A DNA stretch of 64,000 bases from Streptococcus ratti FA-1 = DSM 20564 (GTDB lineage Bacteria; Bacillota; Bacilli; Lactobacillales; Streptococcaceae), in NCBI RefSeq assembly GCF_000286075.1, contig NZ_AJTZ01000005.1, positions 1-64,000 of the forward strand. Reading direction: 5' to 3'. Of the stretch, positions 38,427-46,796 are shown in pieces. The stretch's first letter is position 1. The number at the start of each line of letters is the position of its first letter. The notes below the pieces were generated by a model that did no database searches, was not told the origin of the DNA, and saw nothing but the letters and a program-made list of their open reading frames with translations. Both the position numbers and the translations under genes were made by a program.

Positions 38427-38995
38427 GATTTATAACCTCGCTTTGCAATCCACTGGCTGAATTTCAGAAAGATAAATTTAAATAATCGAGCCAGTAAAAT
38501 AGTAGCAGCTGCAAACAGCAGGCTTACACCGAGTGACAGAAGACTAGCTCCTAGACTAAGATTCAGGGTTGCTAAAGAACCGGACAGCTTTGTGACTGCT
38601 TCCCAAAGAAAAGAAAGACTTAAAACAAAACCAACGAAACTAAAACTGGCAGTAATTAAAACGGCTGACATGGCAGTAACGATGATGGCAAAAATAACAC
38701 TCAGCGCTGCGATAGTTAGGGGCAGAGCCATCGGTGCTGCTAGGACAGCTAAGACTGTGAGCCAAATGGTTTGTTTGGGATTGTTGCCGATCAAGTGATT
38801 TTTTTCGATAAGCTGGCTTAAAATATCATGGGCAGCCTCCTTAGGACTTCCTAATTCCCTGATAATTTCTTCTTCCCTCTCAGGACCCGCTTCCTCAAAA
38901 TATTCCCTAAAATAATCCATTGCTTCTTCATAATCAGCCTGCGGCAGTCTTCTTAAATAATGCTCTAACTGACTGAGATATTCAGTTTTTGTCAT
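38423..38995 (-). CDS. DUF1700/HAAS-domain membrane protein
   Basis: 190 residues: a cytoplasmic N-terminal HAAS-type helical domain (MTKTEYLSQLEHYLRRLPQA, then YFEEAG and ELGSPKEAA) and about three or four membrane spans from residue 75 on. Proteins of this type sit beside PadR regulators in Firmicutes and are thought to act with them or with the DUF4097 protein at the membrane. It overlaps padR by 14 bases. Confidence 0.85.
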   Translation of the reverse strand: MTKTEYLSQLEHYLRRLPQADYEEAMDYFREYFEEAGPEREEEIIRELGSPKEAAHDILSQLIEKNHLIGNNPKQTIWLTVLAVLAAPMALPLTIAALSVIFAIIVTAMSAVLITASFSFVGFVLSLSFLWEAVTKLSGSLATLNLSLGASLLSLGVSLLFAAATILLARLFKFIFLKFSQWIAKRGYKS

Positions 38996-39308
38996 GACGA
39001 ATTCTCCCTTCTACAATACCATCAATAGTCGTTTTATAAACCGACCATTCCTTAGTCAGGTAAACGAGATGCTGCTTGCCGGAATCAGTTAGACGATAAT
39101 ACTTTCGTCGCCGTCCTTGATGTTCTTGAGTGTAAGTTGTTAAATATCCTGCCTTTTCTAACTTTTTCAATATGGGATATAAGGTAGATTCTTTGATACT
39201 GGCAATCAGTTTAATGGTTTGACTGATATCATAACCATAGGAATCATGCTTACTGACGATAGCTAAGATCAAGTATTCTATTAGCAGGGCTGAAACAGGA
39301 TAATACAT
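38982..39308 (-). CDS. PadR-family transcriptional regulator
   Basis: 108 residues with the PadR winged helix: LILAIVSKHDSYGYDISQTI, ESTLYPILKKLEKAGYL and the wing RRRKYYRLTDSGKQ. The start follows GAGGTGACTGA. It heads the three-gene minus-strand operon and probably represses it through the palindrome over its own -10 box. The inducing signal is unknown. Confidence 0.9.
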   Translation of the reverse strand: MYYPVSALLIEYLILAIVSKHDSYGYDISQTIKLIASIKESTLYPILKKLEKAGYLTTYTQEHQGRRRKYYRLTDSGKQHLVYLTKEWSVYKTTIDGIVEGRIRHDKN

Positions 39309-39328
39309 TCAGTCACCTCTATATATAA

Positions 39329-39372
39329 ATATTTTATATATAAAATATATACCTATTCAATCATTTTGTCAA
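39329..39372 (-). promoter_or_regulatory. padR promoter with overlapping palindromic operator
   Basis: Minus-strand TTGACA (39367-39372), a 17-bp spacer and TATATT (39344-39349). A perfect 20-bp palindrome ATATTTTATATATAAAATAT (39329-39348) covers the -10 box and extends downstream. PadR proteins bind AT-rich palindromes like this. Confidence 0.65.
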
Positions 39373-39454
39373 GAGCTTTAGAGGGTTGGCTGAAAAACTT
39401 AAAAATAAGTAAAAAAACTTGTTATTGCTTCTGTTTTTTGGTATGCTAGAAGTG

Positions 39455-39656
39455 TCTTCAGGGCAGGGTGAGATTCCCGACCGGCGGTGACAAAGACGAT
39501 CATTTTTCAATAGAACAGTGAATCAAAGATAATATTGAACTATATCAAGATGAGCTAATGATCTATTGAAGAAAAAGAGATCTTTGAAGTCCGCGAGCGA
39601 AAGCTGATGTGGTGAGATTCCGCAACCGACAGTAAAGTCTGGATGGGAGAAGACAA
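39455..39656 (+). promoter_or_regulatory. FMN riboswitch (RFN element)
   Basis: Contains the conserved RFN blocks: GGGCAGGGTGAGATTCCCGA, CCGGCGGT, AGTCCGCGAGCG, GATGTGGTGAGATTCCGCAA and CAGTAAAGTCTGGATGGGAG. A variable arm between the second and third blocks is long and paired (TTCAATAGA at 39506-39514 with TCTATTGAA at 39562-39570). A promoter-like TATGCT lies just upstream (about 39442). It controls ribU by FMN level, probably at the ribosome site or through an anti-terminator I could not fold with certainty. Confidence 0.96.
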
Positions 39657-39728
39657 AGGGTTTTTGTGCATGGCATTTTATACTCTTTGGAGCTTCTTTC
39701 GATTTGTAAAAATTGGAGGAATTTTTTT

Positions 39729-40301
39729 ATGAAAAAAACACAAATTTTGGCTATCATTGCGGTTTTATCGGCACTTTCTTTTGTGCTCATGATTTTCAAT
39801 TTTCCCATTGTTCCGGGAGTTGATTTTCTAAAGCTTGATTTTAGCATCATTCCAATATTGTTAGGATTAGTGCTGTTTGATCTACGGAGTGCTTATGCGA
39901 TTTTGCTGTTCAGGTCACTGCTGAAACTGCTGCTGGATAATGGCGGCCCCGGCGGCATTATTGGTCTGCCCATGAATATGGCAGCGCTGGGTGCCTTTGT
40001 GTTAGCATTTGGCTTGATTTGGAAGAACAGGGAAGAAAAAAGAGCATTTGTTATTGCCAGTGCTGTCGGAACAGTTGCAATGACAGCGATTATGCTAGTC
40101 CTTAACTATATCTATGCGATTCCGCTTTATGCTAAGTTCGCCGGATTTGATATTGCTAAATTCATTGGTATCGGAAAATACTTGGTCAATATGGTCGTTC
40201 CCTTTAATCTTCTTGAAGGAATCATTTTTGCAGTCAGCTTTGCTGTCATTTATGTGGCAGCCAAGCCGATTTTGAAAAATTATAAAATTTATGAAAAATA
40301 A
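39729..40301 (+). CDS. ribU: Riboflavin ECF transporter substrate-binding protein RibU
   Basis: S-component for riboflavin uptake that works with a shared EcfAA'T module encoded elsewhere. In 190 residues there are about six membrane spans, with FNFPIVPGVDFLKLDFSIIP and LFRSLLKLLLDNGGPGG typical of RibU. ATG 39729 follows TGGAGGAATTTTTTT; the frame from 39666 starts inside the riboswitch region. The RFN element directly upstream fixes the substrate as riboflavin/FMN. Confidence 0.94.
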   Translation: MKKTQILAIIAVLSALSFVLMIFNFPIVPGVDFLKLDFSIIPILLGLVLFDLRSAYAILLFRSLLKLLLDNGGPGGIIGLPMNMAALGAFVLAFGLIWKNREEKRAFVIASAVGTVAMTAIMLVLNYIYAIPLYAKFAGFDIAKFIGIGKYLVNMVVPFNLLEGIIFAVSFAVIYVAAKPILKNYKIYEK

Positions 40302-40947
40302 ACAACTTTATCTTTTAGGAGCCTCCTTTGCTGCCCTGCTCTTTTTTATGCTGGGCTATGTCGTTAAATTTTATCCTGATGTTTTAAAGGCTTTTGACAG
40401 CAGTATGCAGGGGGCAGTGCGCGGCGATTTGCCTAAGAATGCAACGATGTTTTTTAAAGCAGTAACTCAGCTGGGACATGAAGTCTATATTTTTGTTTAT
40501 GTCTTTCTTATTGCTTTACTCTGCTATTTTTGGAAAAAATGGAAGGCAGAAGCTTACTTTTTAGCTGGCAATCTCATTTTAATGAGTATTTTTTCGACAG
40601 CTTTTAAATATTTGTATAGTCGTGCAAGACCTGATCTTTACTATCTCATTGAAAAGCCGATGGGAGCTTCTTTTCCAAGCTGGCATGCGGCATCAACCAT
40701 GATTGTTGCTCTAAGCTTGGCCGTTATTGTTCAGCAACGGATGACAAAAGAAGTACCTAAGCGGATTGTACAGACAATACTGATTCTCTTGGCGGTCTTA
40801 ACAGCGCTGTCACGGATTTATTTGGGAGTTCATTACCCTTCTGACATAGTAGGAGGCTGGCTGCTTGCCGCTGCTATTTCAGCCTTTGTCTATCCTTTTT
40901 ACGATCAAAAGCGCTTTGAATGGCGTTTTCAAGGCCGGCAGAAGTAG
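40291..40947 (+). CDS. PAP2-family membrane phosphatase
   Basis: 218 residues, about six membrane spans. The three phosphatase motifs are present: KYLYSRARPD, SFPSWHAAST and SRIYLGVHYPSDIVGG. The likely substrate is a lipid phosphate such as undecaprenyl pyrophosphate or phosphatidylglycerol phosphate; the sequence does not decide. It overlaps ribU by 11 bases and shares its transcript. Confidence 0.9.
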   Translation: MKNKQLYLLGASFAALLFFMLGYVVKFYPDVLKAFDSSMQGAVRGDLPKNATMFFKAVTQLGHEVYIFVYVFLIALLCYFWKKWKAEAYFLAGNLILMSIFSTAFKYLYSRARPDLYYLIEKPMGASFPSWHAASTMIVALSLAVIVQQRMTKEVPKRIVQTILILLAVLTALSRIYLGVHYPSDIVGGWLLAAAISAFVYPFYDQKRFEWRFQGRQK

Positions 40948-40970
40948 CATCAAAACTGATAATAATAGTT

Positions 40971-41012
40971 AAAAAGAGCTGTTTACCATTGTCTATAGAA
41001 CAGTTCTTTTTG
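40971..41012 (+). terminator. Terminator of the ribU operon
   Basis: Stem AAGAGCTGTT/AACAGTTCTT with one wobble, then TTT. Confidence 0.75.
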
Positions 41013-41043
41013 CTTAAAAAATGCCAGTAATGACAGCGGTTCA

Positions 41044-41144
41044 TGTTATAATAAAATCAATAAACAAAACTTTATTTAAAAAAATAGATTAAAAACTTCC
41101 TTAGGGCTTTGTGCAGCTGTATTAGCAGCTTTAGCCGCAAAGCA
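41044..41144 (+). promoter_or_regulatory. Extended -10 and paired leader before the metal efflux gene
   Basis: TGTTATAATA (extended -10 at 41044-41052) is followed by a leader in which GCTTTGTG (from 41106) pairs with CGCAAAGC (ending about 41145) around a smaller AGCTG/CAGCT hairpin. No T-run follows. It may be a structured 5' leader for metal control; it does not match the Mn (yybP-ykoY) or NiCo riboswitch patterns I know. Confidence 0.35.
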
Positions 41145-41169
41145 ATCTAACAAATTAAAAGGAGAACGT

Positions 41170-42114
41170 ATGAAAATGGGCAAGCACCACCATCATCATG
41201 GCCATCACCACGATGTCTCTAATCAGTCAACGACTCGAATTTTTATTGCTTTTATGTCCAATTTTGTCTTTGCTATTATTGAGATGATTTTTGGCGGTAT
41301 TTTTAATTCCAGTGCTATTTTGGCCGATTCTGTTCATGACTTTGGCGATGCCTTGGCTATTGGCTTGTCTTATTATTTTGAACGGCTATCCAAGCGCAGA
41401 AGCGATTATCAATACACTCTAGGCTACTGGCGTTTCAGTCTCTTAGGAGCTTTAATGACGGCGGTTATTCTTATTATCGGATCTGCCTTGGTTCTATTTG
41501 AAAATGTTCAAAAAATAATGCACCCTGAACCAGTTAATTATAATGGGATGCTGGTTCTAGGCTTGATTGCTATTGCAGTCAATATTGTGGCCAGCCGTGT
41601 TTTAAATGGTGACGAATCCGAGCATGAATCTATTTTAAGCCTGCATTTTCTTGAAGATATTTTAGGTTGGGTGGCTGTTATTATTGTTTCATTGGTTTTG
41701 AGAGTGACAGATTGGTATATTCTTGATCCACTCCTGTCGGTGGCTATTGCACTCTTTATTTTAAGTCAGGCTCTGCCTAAATTTATCAGAAACCTATCTG
41801 TATTTTTGGAACGTGCTCCCGGGAATTGTGATATTCAGCAGTTAGAAAGGGAAATCCTGGCTCTGGAATGGGTTCAGGCCATCAATCAATTTAATCTTTG
41901 GTCTTTAGACGGCCGAAAAAATATTGCCATGATTCACCTGCTGGTTTCCCCTGACTGCAACGAACAGCTCCTGAAAGACCGAGTGCATCATCTTTTTCAG
42001 ACCCATCATATTGTGGAGTCGGCTGTTGAATGCGACCATTCTACCTTTCAGCACCTGCACCACAGTCCTTATATAAAAAATAATTTAAAAATGAATCATA
42101 ATAGCTATGAATAA
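41170..42114 (+). CDS. czcD: Cation diffusion facilitator metal efflux protein
   Basis: Metal-proton antiporter, probably for zinc, 314 residues. A histidine-rich N-terminus (HHHHHGHHHDV) precedes six membrane spans with the metal site residues in LADSVHDFGDALAIG and FLEDILGWVAVIIVSLVL, and a cytoplasmic C-terminal domain with further histidines (CDHSTFQHLHHSP). The CzcD/ZitB-like form is inferred from the LADSVHD site; zinc versus manganese cannot be proved. It overlaps the next gene by 8 bases. Confidence 0.87.
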   Translation: MKMGKHHHHHGHHHDVSNQSTTRIFIAFMSNFVFAIIEMIFGGIFNSSAILADSVHDFGDALAIGLSYYFERLSKRRSDYQYTLGYWRFSLLGALMTAVILIIGSALVLFENVQKIMHPEPVNYNGMLVLGLIAIAVNIVASRVLNGDESEHESILSLHFLEDILGWVAVIIVSLVLRVTDWYILDPLLSVAIALFILSQALPKFIRNLSVFLERAPGNCDIQQLEREILALEWVQAINQFNLWSLDGRKNIAMIHLLVSPDCNEQLLKDRVHHLFQTHHIVESAVECDHSTFQHLHHSPYIKNNLKMNHNSYE

Positions 42115-43039
42115 ACGTTACAATACTCTAAATGCCTATTATCGCCGTCTTTTTGGCGAAAAAATTTTTAAAGTGCCCATTGATGCTGGCTTTGACTGTC
42201 CTAATCGTGATGGAACGGTAGCTCACGGCGGCTGTACTTTTTGCACCGTTTCAGGCTCTGGTGACGCTATCGTGGCGCCAGAGGCACCGATTCGCGAGCA
42301 ATTTTACAAAGAAATAGATTTCATGCACCGCAAGTGGCCGGAGGTTAAAAAGTATCTGGTCTATTTTCAAAATTTCACCAATACACACGATAAAGTCGAG
42401 GTGATTCGTGAACGTTATGAACAGGCAATCAACGAACCTGGTGTGGTCGGCATCAATATCGGAACCCGCCCCGACTGTCTGCCAGATGAGACCTTGGCCT
42501 ATTTGGCTGAATTGTCCGAACGCATGCACGTTACCTTAGAGCTGGGGCTCCAGACGACTTATGAGGAAACCTCAGCTCTGATTAATCGGGCCCATTCTTA
42601 TGAGCTTTATGTGGAAACTGTCAAGCGGGTGCGGGAGCAGGCGCCAAAAATCGAGATTGTCTCCCACTTGATCAACGGACTTCCGGGTGAAAGCCACGAG
42701 ATGATGCTGGAAAATGTTCGCCGCTGTGTGACGGATAATGATATTCAAGGCATCAAGCTCCACCTCCTGCATCTTATGACCAACACCCGCATGCAGAGGG
42801 ACTATCACGAGGGGCGCCTGCAGCTGCTCAGCCAAGAAGACTATGTCTCCATCATCTGCGATCAGCTGGAAATTATCCCGAAAGATATTGTCATTCATCG
42901 GATTACCGGTGATGCTCCCAGAGAGATGCTGATTGGTCCCATGTGGAGTCTTAACAAGTGGGAAGTGCTAAATGCCATTGATCAGGAAATGGAGCGACGG
43001 GGGTCTTACCAGGGCTGCTGCTTGGAGGAAAACTTATGA
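42107..43039 (+). CDS. YhcC-type radical SAM protein (TIGR01212 family)
   Basis: 310 residues. The [4Fe-4S] cysteines are in FDCPNRDGTVAHGGCTFC, the family's unusual spacing. GINIGTRPDCLPDETLAYL and THDKVEVI are typical of this radical SAM group, related to Elp3-like enzymes. The reaction is unknown to me. Codon use in its 3' half and the start of the next gene looks richer in G and C than the neighbours, by eye only. Confidence 0.87.
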   Translation: MNKRYNTLNAYYRRLFGEKIFKVPIDAGFDCPNRDGTVAHGGCTFCTVSGSGDAIVAPEAPIREQFYKEIDFMHRKWPEVKKYLVYFQNFTNTHDKVEVIRERYEQAINEPGVVGINIGTRPDCLPDETLAYLAELSERMHVTLELGLQTTYEETSALINRAHSYELYVETVKRVREQAPKIEIVSHLINGLPGESHEMMLENVRRCVTDNDIQGIKLHLLHLMTNTRMQRDYHEGRLQLLSQEDYVSIICDQLEIIPKDIVIHRITGDAPREMLIGPMWSLNKWEVLNAIDQEMERRGSYQGCCLEENL

Positions 43040-43584
43040 TTAAACGCCCCATCCACCTCTCCCATGACTTTTTGGCAGAGGTTCTGGACAAGGATAGCAT
43101 TGCGGTGGATGCCACAATGGGAAATGGCAATGATACGGCCTTTCTGGCCGGATTGGCCAAGACAGTCTATGCCTTTGACGTTCAGGAAGAAGCCTTATGC
43201 AAAACGCAAAAGCGGCTGGAGCAGTTGGGTCTTGATAACGTCCAACTCATTTTAGATGGGCATCAAAATATTGATAAATATGTAAATGAGCCTATCTGCG
43301 CAGCTATTTTCAATTTGGGTTACTTACCAAGTGCAGATAAATCAATTATTACCAAACCTGATACGACGCTTGAAGCTATTCAGAAAATTTTGGATAGGTT
43401 GGAATCTGGCGGCCGTATGGCCATTATGATCTATCATGGGCACGAAGGCGGAAACAGTGAAAAAGAGGCTGTTCTGAACTATGTCAAACAGCTGCCCCAG
43501 AAAGCCTTTACCGCCATGTGCTACCAGCCCCTTAATCAGATTAATACACCGCCATTTTTGGTGATGGTGGAGAAGTTGAAGTAG
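43036..43584 (+). CDS. YtqB-type class I SAM methyltransferase
   Basis: 182 residues. The SAM motif is VDATMGNGNDTAFLAGL, with AAIFNLGYLPSADKSI further on, which marks the rRNA methylase-like YtqB family. Related enzymes were reported to methylate S-containing tRNA bases (MnmM activity); I cannot confirm that here. It overlaps the radical SAM gene by four bases, and the pair is commonly found together. Confidence 0.85.
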   Translation: MIKRPIHLSHDFLAEVLDKDSIAVDATMGNGNDTAFLAGLAKTVYAFDVQEEALCKTQKRLEQLGLDNVQLILDGHQNIDKYVNEPICAAIFNLGYLPSADKSIITKPDTTLEAIQKILDRLESGGRMAIMIYHGHEGGNSEKEAVLNYVKQLPQKAFTAMCYQPLNQINTPPFLVMVEKLK

Positions 43585-43588
43585 TCTA

Positions 43589-43609
43589 AAGCCCCAAGAG
43601 GGCTTTTTT
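43589..43609 (+). terminator. Terminator after the methyltransferase gene
   Basis: Short GC stem AAGCCC/GGGCTT with loop CAAGA and T6. Confidence 0.85.
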
Positions 43610-43629
43610 GATGTCTATATTTATTTATC

Positions 43630-43653
43630 TTTCAAAAATAACTATTTTTGAAA
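43630..43653. promoter_or_regulatory. Palindromic operator candidate upstream of the GbpC-like gene
   Basis: TTTCAAAAATA and TATTTTTGAAA form perfect 11-bp arms around AC. The palindrome ends 28 bases before the -35 box. No T-run follows on either strand in terminator form, so a protein-binding site is more likely. Confidence 0.5.
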
Positions 43654-43681
43654 TATAAATGAAATATTTATGAAATTTTTC

Positions 43682-43710
43682 TGTACAATTAGCTATTCTT
43701 TTGTTATAAT
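43682..43710 (+). promoter_or_regulatory. Promoter of the GbpC-like cassette
   Basis: TGTACA, a 17-bp spacer and TATAAT (with TG one base upstream). Start near 43717, then AAAAGGAAATAAAG before the ATG. Confidence 0.7.
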
Positions 43711-43739
43711 TTTGAAAATATTATAAAAAGGAAATAAAG

Positions 43740-46700
43740 ATGCGAAAGAATCATGGTCTTCTGTCAACTATAGGTATAGTTCTTTTTAGTGTTATTTTTT
43801 TAGCAGATGGCGAAAACAAGGTGAGTGCCGATGAATCCAATAATGTTGCTACACCTGTAACAGTGACACCCATTGCTTCAGAGACGAGCGGAGCAACTGT
43901 TGCTTCTACAGAAGCCTACACTAACAATTCATCTCTTAATCAGTCAATCTCAAATGCCTCTAATGAAGGTCTGCAGGTTGTTGAGACACCAGAGCAGACG
44001 TATAATGAACAGTCTTTGATAAATGAAGATTATAGCAATCAGGCTCAAGCTATCCAAAAGGTTACAGATAAATACAGGCAAGATAAGGCAAATTATGAAA
44101 GCCAAGCAAAAGCTTATCAAGACTATGTAACTAAGGAAGCTAAATATCAAAAGGATCTAGCTGCTTATCAGGCTAATCAAGAAGAGCAAAAACGTTATCA
44201 GAAAGACTTGGCTGCTTATCAAGTTGAGGAGAAGGAGTACCAGCTAGAAAAAGCAGCTTATGAAGAACGTCTTTCACAGGCCCAGGCCAACACAGTCAAA
44301 AAAGGAAATCTCAGCCGAGTTCAGGCACAGTATTTAATTTTTAAGAGTGAACCAAACGCTACAGTCAGTTTTGAAGGAGTTGATAAATTTTTTGCTCCTA
44401 ATTATCCTTTTGGTACAGATTTGGCAGGAATCAGTTATAACTTTTCAGACATTCCTCTGACTTCCAAGCCAAGCTTAGCTAAAGGTGTTGGCAGTGCTAC
44501 AGCAGCAGGCAGCGGAGACGGCTATGGTCTTATCCTAGAAAAAGGCAAGCCAATTTCAGTTATTTATCGTAATCTTGAGAAAAGCTCCTATAATGGACGT
44601 CCTATTAAAAAAGTTGTCTACACCTACGAGCTGACATCGACTTTTTCGGCAGACAATGTCGCTACAGCCTTTATTTATACTGACCCTACGAAGACTATTT
44701 ATGTTGGTACTTCAGGAGTTAATAGAGGTCAAGTTGATTTTAATATTCACCAAACTATTACTTACTACTATGATGAAAAAGAAAGAGTTGTTTTTGCTCC
44801 GAGAACGACAGCTTTAATTTCCTTTGCTTCACGGAATAACTCCTTTAGTATCGGTGAACAGGAGTATGTTAGACTAGGTCAAGGCATGACCTTCATTCCG
44901 ATAACGGGCTCGTCTGTCACAGGCCAGGATAACTATGTTGCCTCACGTGGCAGCAATGATCTCGTGGCGGACGGTTCTAGCTTTGATAGGGATGACTGGG
45001 ACAAAGACGGCAGTCTCAATGAGTACTATGGAGCTGGAGTCGCTCAGGTTACTGGGGCAGCTATTGCCTTTGATTTTGGCATTCATTATCAGGCTGATGC
45101 TATTGCAAAATCGAGTCGAGCACAGGGACTTAGAAATAATTCTAGGCAGTGGTTCTCCGTTAATTCAGACATTAAGGCGGGCGGCATTTTTAATGAGACG
45201 CTCAGACCTGCTCCGATCGCCCCAGCTCGGCCCTTGGTTCTTAAGAAACCGCTGGCACCTAACCGCGTGATGAGGCCTCTGGCTATCGTTACACCCATTA
45301 TTTTTTACCATCAAAACCGCTATCAGGCTCCAGCTGTATCACCCAAGAAAGCTTCAAAAACAGAAGCCTCACCTAAAAAAGTATCAATCATTACACGCTC
45401 TACATATGATGATCGCATCCCAGTTGCCTACACCTATGCTAGGCCGATAAGTAAAGTGAGAGGACAGGTAATTCGATATGGGCAATCTTATCGAAAAATT
45501 TTCAGCTACCCAGCTCCTGTTCCTATTAGAACAGTCACTAATAAGCAGACCAGCAAATCAAAAGCATCAGCACTAAGACCCCTATCACTGGTTGACAAAG
45601 AGATCCGTGAAAGAAACATTAAAAAGAATACCGGTCTTTCAATGCAAGACTATAACGAGCTAATGGCTTATATGAAAGATGTAGCCAAAATGGCTCAGAA
45701 AAAGTACGGTAAAAAGAATAAGGCTAAGATTAACCAAGCCATTGCCAATGCGATAGCTGGGATTAGCTATTCAACATCAAAATCGGAAAGTGCGATCAAT
45801 GACTTCAACACTGTTAATTATCAAAATAGTAAATATTTTGATAATGTACGTCGTATAGTGAACAGTAATCATAAAAGTAAAAATTCAACAATAGACCTTG
45901 CCCATCTCATGATGCCCATAGCAACAAGCTATTCCAGCGGTTTCCTAAAAGATGCGGCCAAATGGGGCATGACTTTACCGGGAGGGCTGCTGCATTCACT
46001 GGATGGCAAGGAAACCTTCTTTTGGTTAAACTCTTATACAGGTGACAAGTACACCAATCTCAATTCAAAGGACAAGATAAGCGATCAAGATGCCTACATT
46101 ATCTGGAAATCTTTAGAAAATGATAACAACTATCTGTATGAGTCCTTTGACCGCCTCTATAGTTCTGACTTTGACAGGGACAGCAAACTGTACGAAGCTA
46201 TTAGTGGAGGCAGGCAGGAAGCCGGCCGGCTTAACTTTAAACTCAACAATGATTTAGCGACCCTGACTCTTGGAACAGCAGCGATTGTCGGCCTTTTCTA
46301 TCTGGGGAAGGCAAAAGAAAAAATTTCTCAAGCCTATAAAAAAGTGAAATCTGGCACTAAGAAGGTTGTCAATAAGATAAAGACAGTCACTAAAAAGGCT
46401 ATCAAGAAGGTTAAGGCCATCAGCAAAAAGATCGTTCATAGGGCTAAAAGACTAACTAAGTCGGTTATGGCTAAAACCAAAACTCTTGCTAAAAAGGCGG
46501 TTCATACTGTAAAATTAGCTAGAAAAAAGATTGTTAAAGGAATCAAACGGGTTAGACAAAGGATTGTCAGACAAGTCCGAAAAGTTAGCCGGTCAGTGAT
46601 TAAGAGGGTCAAAAGACCTGTACGAAGAATCATTAGACGGGTCCATAGAGTTGTCCGTAGGGTTAGAACCTTTGCCAGAAGAGCTGTCCGTCAGCTTAGA

Positions 46701-46796
46701 CGTGCGGTAAGACCTCTTATTCGTAGGGTACGGCGATACATTCCTAGGTTCTTTAGACGGTCTAGATCAGTCCGTAGAGGAAGGAGACGCCGATGA
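43740..46796 (+). CDS. Secreted GbpC/antigen I/II-like protein with 13 cationic 11-residue repeats
   Basis: 1018 residues. Signal peptide 1-30 (cleavage after KVSA). Residues 95-185 are an alanine-rich coil with YQKDLAAYQ repeats, like the A region of antigen I/II. Residues about 192-460 (QAQYLIFKSEPNATVSFEG to AIAFDFGIHYQAD) match the GbpC/V-region lectin fold. A Pro/Lys/Arg linker (488-615) follows, then an unrecognised domain (616-835, with IDLAHLMMPIATSY). Residues 839-856 are hydrophobic. Residues 874-1016 are exactly 13 units of 11, pattern [KR][KR]hhx[KR]h[KR]xhx, lysine-rich first and arginine-rich later, ending RR. There is no LPXTG. It could be an adhesin, a toxin or a polyanion binder; the first two thirds place it at the surface. 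Confidence 0.8.
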   Translation: MRKNHGLLSTIGIVLFSVIFLADGENKVSADESNNVATPVTVTPIASETSGATVASTEAYTNNSSLNQSISNASNEGLQVVETPEQTYNEQSLINEDYSNQAQAIQKVTDKYRQDKANYESQAKAYQDYVTKEAKYQKDLAAYQANQEEQKRYQKDLAAYQVEEKEYQLEKAAYEERLSQAQANTVKKGNLSRVQAQYLIFKSEPNATVSFEGVDKFFAPNYPFGTDLAGISYNFSDIPLTSKPSLAKGVGSATAAGSGDGYGLILEKGKPISVIYRNLEKSSYNGRPIKKVVYTYELTSTFSADNVATAFIYTDPTKTIYVGTSGVNRGQVDFNIHQTITYYYDEKERVVFAPRTTALISFASRNNSFSIGEQEYVRLGQGMTFIPITGSSVTGQDNYVASRGSNDLVADGSSFDRDDWDKDGSLNEYYGAGVAQVTGAAIAFDFGIHYQADAIAKSSRAQGLRNNSRQWFSVNSDIKAGGIFNETLRPAPIAPARPLVLKKPLAPNRVMRPLAIVTPIIFYHQNRYQAPAVSPKKASKTEASPKKVSIITRSTYDDRIPVAYTYARPISKVRGQVIRYGQSYRKIFSYPAPVPIRTVTNKQTSKSKASALRPLSLVDKEIRERNIKKNTGLSMQDYNELMAYMKDVAKMAQKKYGKKNKAKINQAIANAIAGISYSTSKSESAINDFNTVNYQNSKYFDNVRRIVNSNHKSKNSTIDLAHLMMPIATSYSSGFLKDAAKWGMTLPGGLLHSLDGKETFFWLNSYTGDKYTNLNSKDKISDQDAYIIWKSLENDNNYLYESFDRLYSSDFDRDSKLYEAISGGRQEAGRLNFKLNNDLATLTLGTAAIVGLFYLGKAKEKISQAYKKVKSGTKKVVNKIKTVTKKAIKKVKAISKKIVHRAKRLTKSVMAKTKTLAKKAVHTVKLARKKIVKGIKRVRQRIVRQVRKVSRSVIKRVKRPVRRIIRRVHRVVRRVRTFARRAVRQLRRAVRPLIRRVRRYIPRFFRRSRSVRRGRRRR
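46359..46790 (+). repeat. Thirteen tandem 33-base coding units (11-residue cationic repeats)
   Basis: Encodes residues 874-1016 of the GbpC-like protein. Examples: KKVVNKIKTVT, KKAIKKVKAIS, KKIVKGIKRVR, RRIIRRVHRVV. Hydrophobic residues recur at unit positions 3, 4, 7 and 10, a hendecad pattern suited to a long amphipathic helix. The DNA copies have diverged, so the repeat is seen in protein, not as identical DNA. Confidence 0.85.

Noticed and set aside
46359-46790. CRISPR-like or satellite DNA repeat in the tail of the GbpC-like gene
   Set aside because: The periodicity is in the protein (11 residues); the DNA copies are diverged and lie within an open, in-frame coding region with no spacers.
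46700-46796. LPXTG sorting signal or YSIRK signal in the GbpC-like protein
   Set aside because: The C-terminus is all basic repeats with no LPXTG-hydrophobic-charged pattern, and the signal peptide lacks YSIRK.
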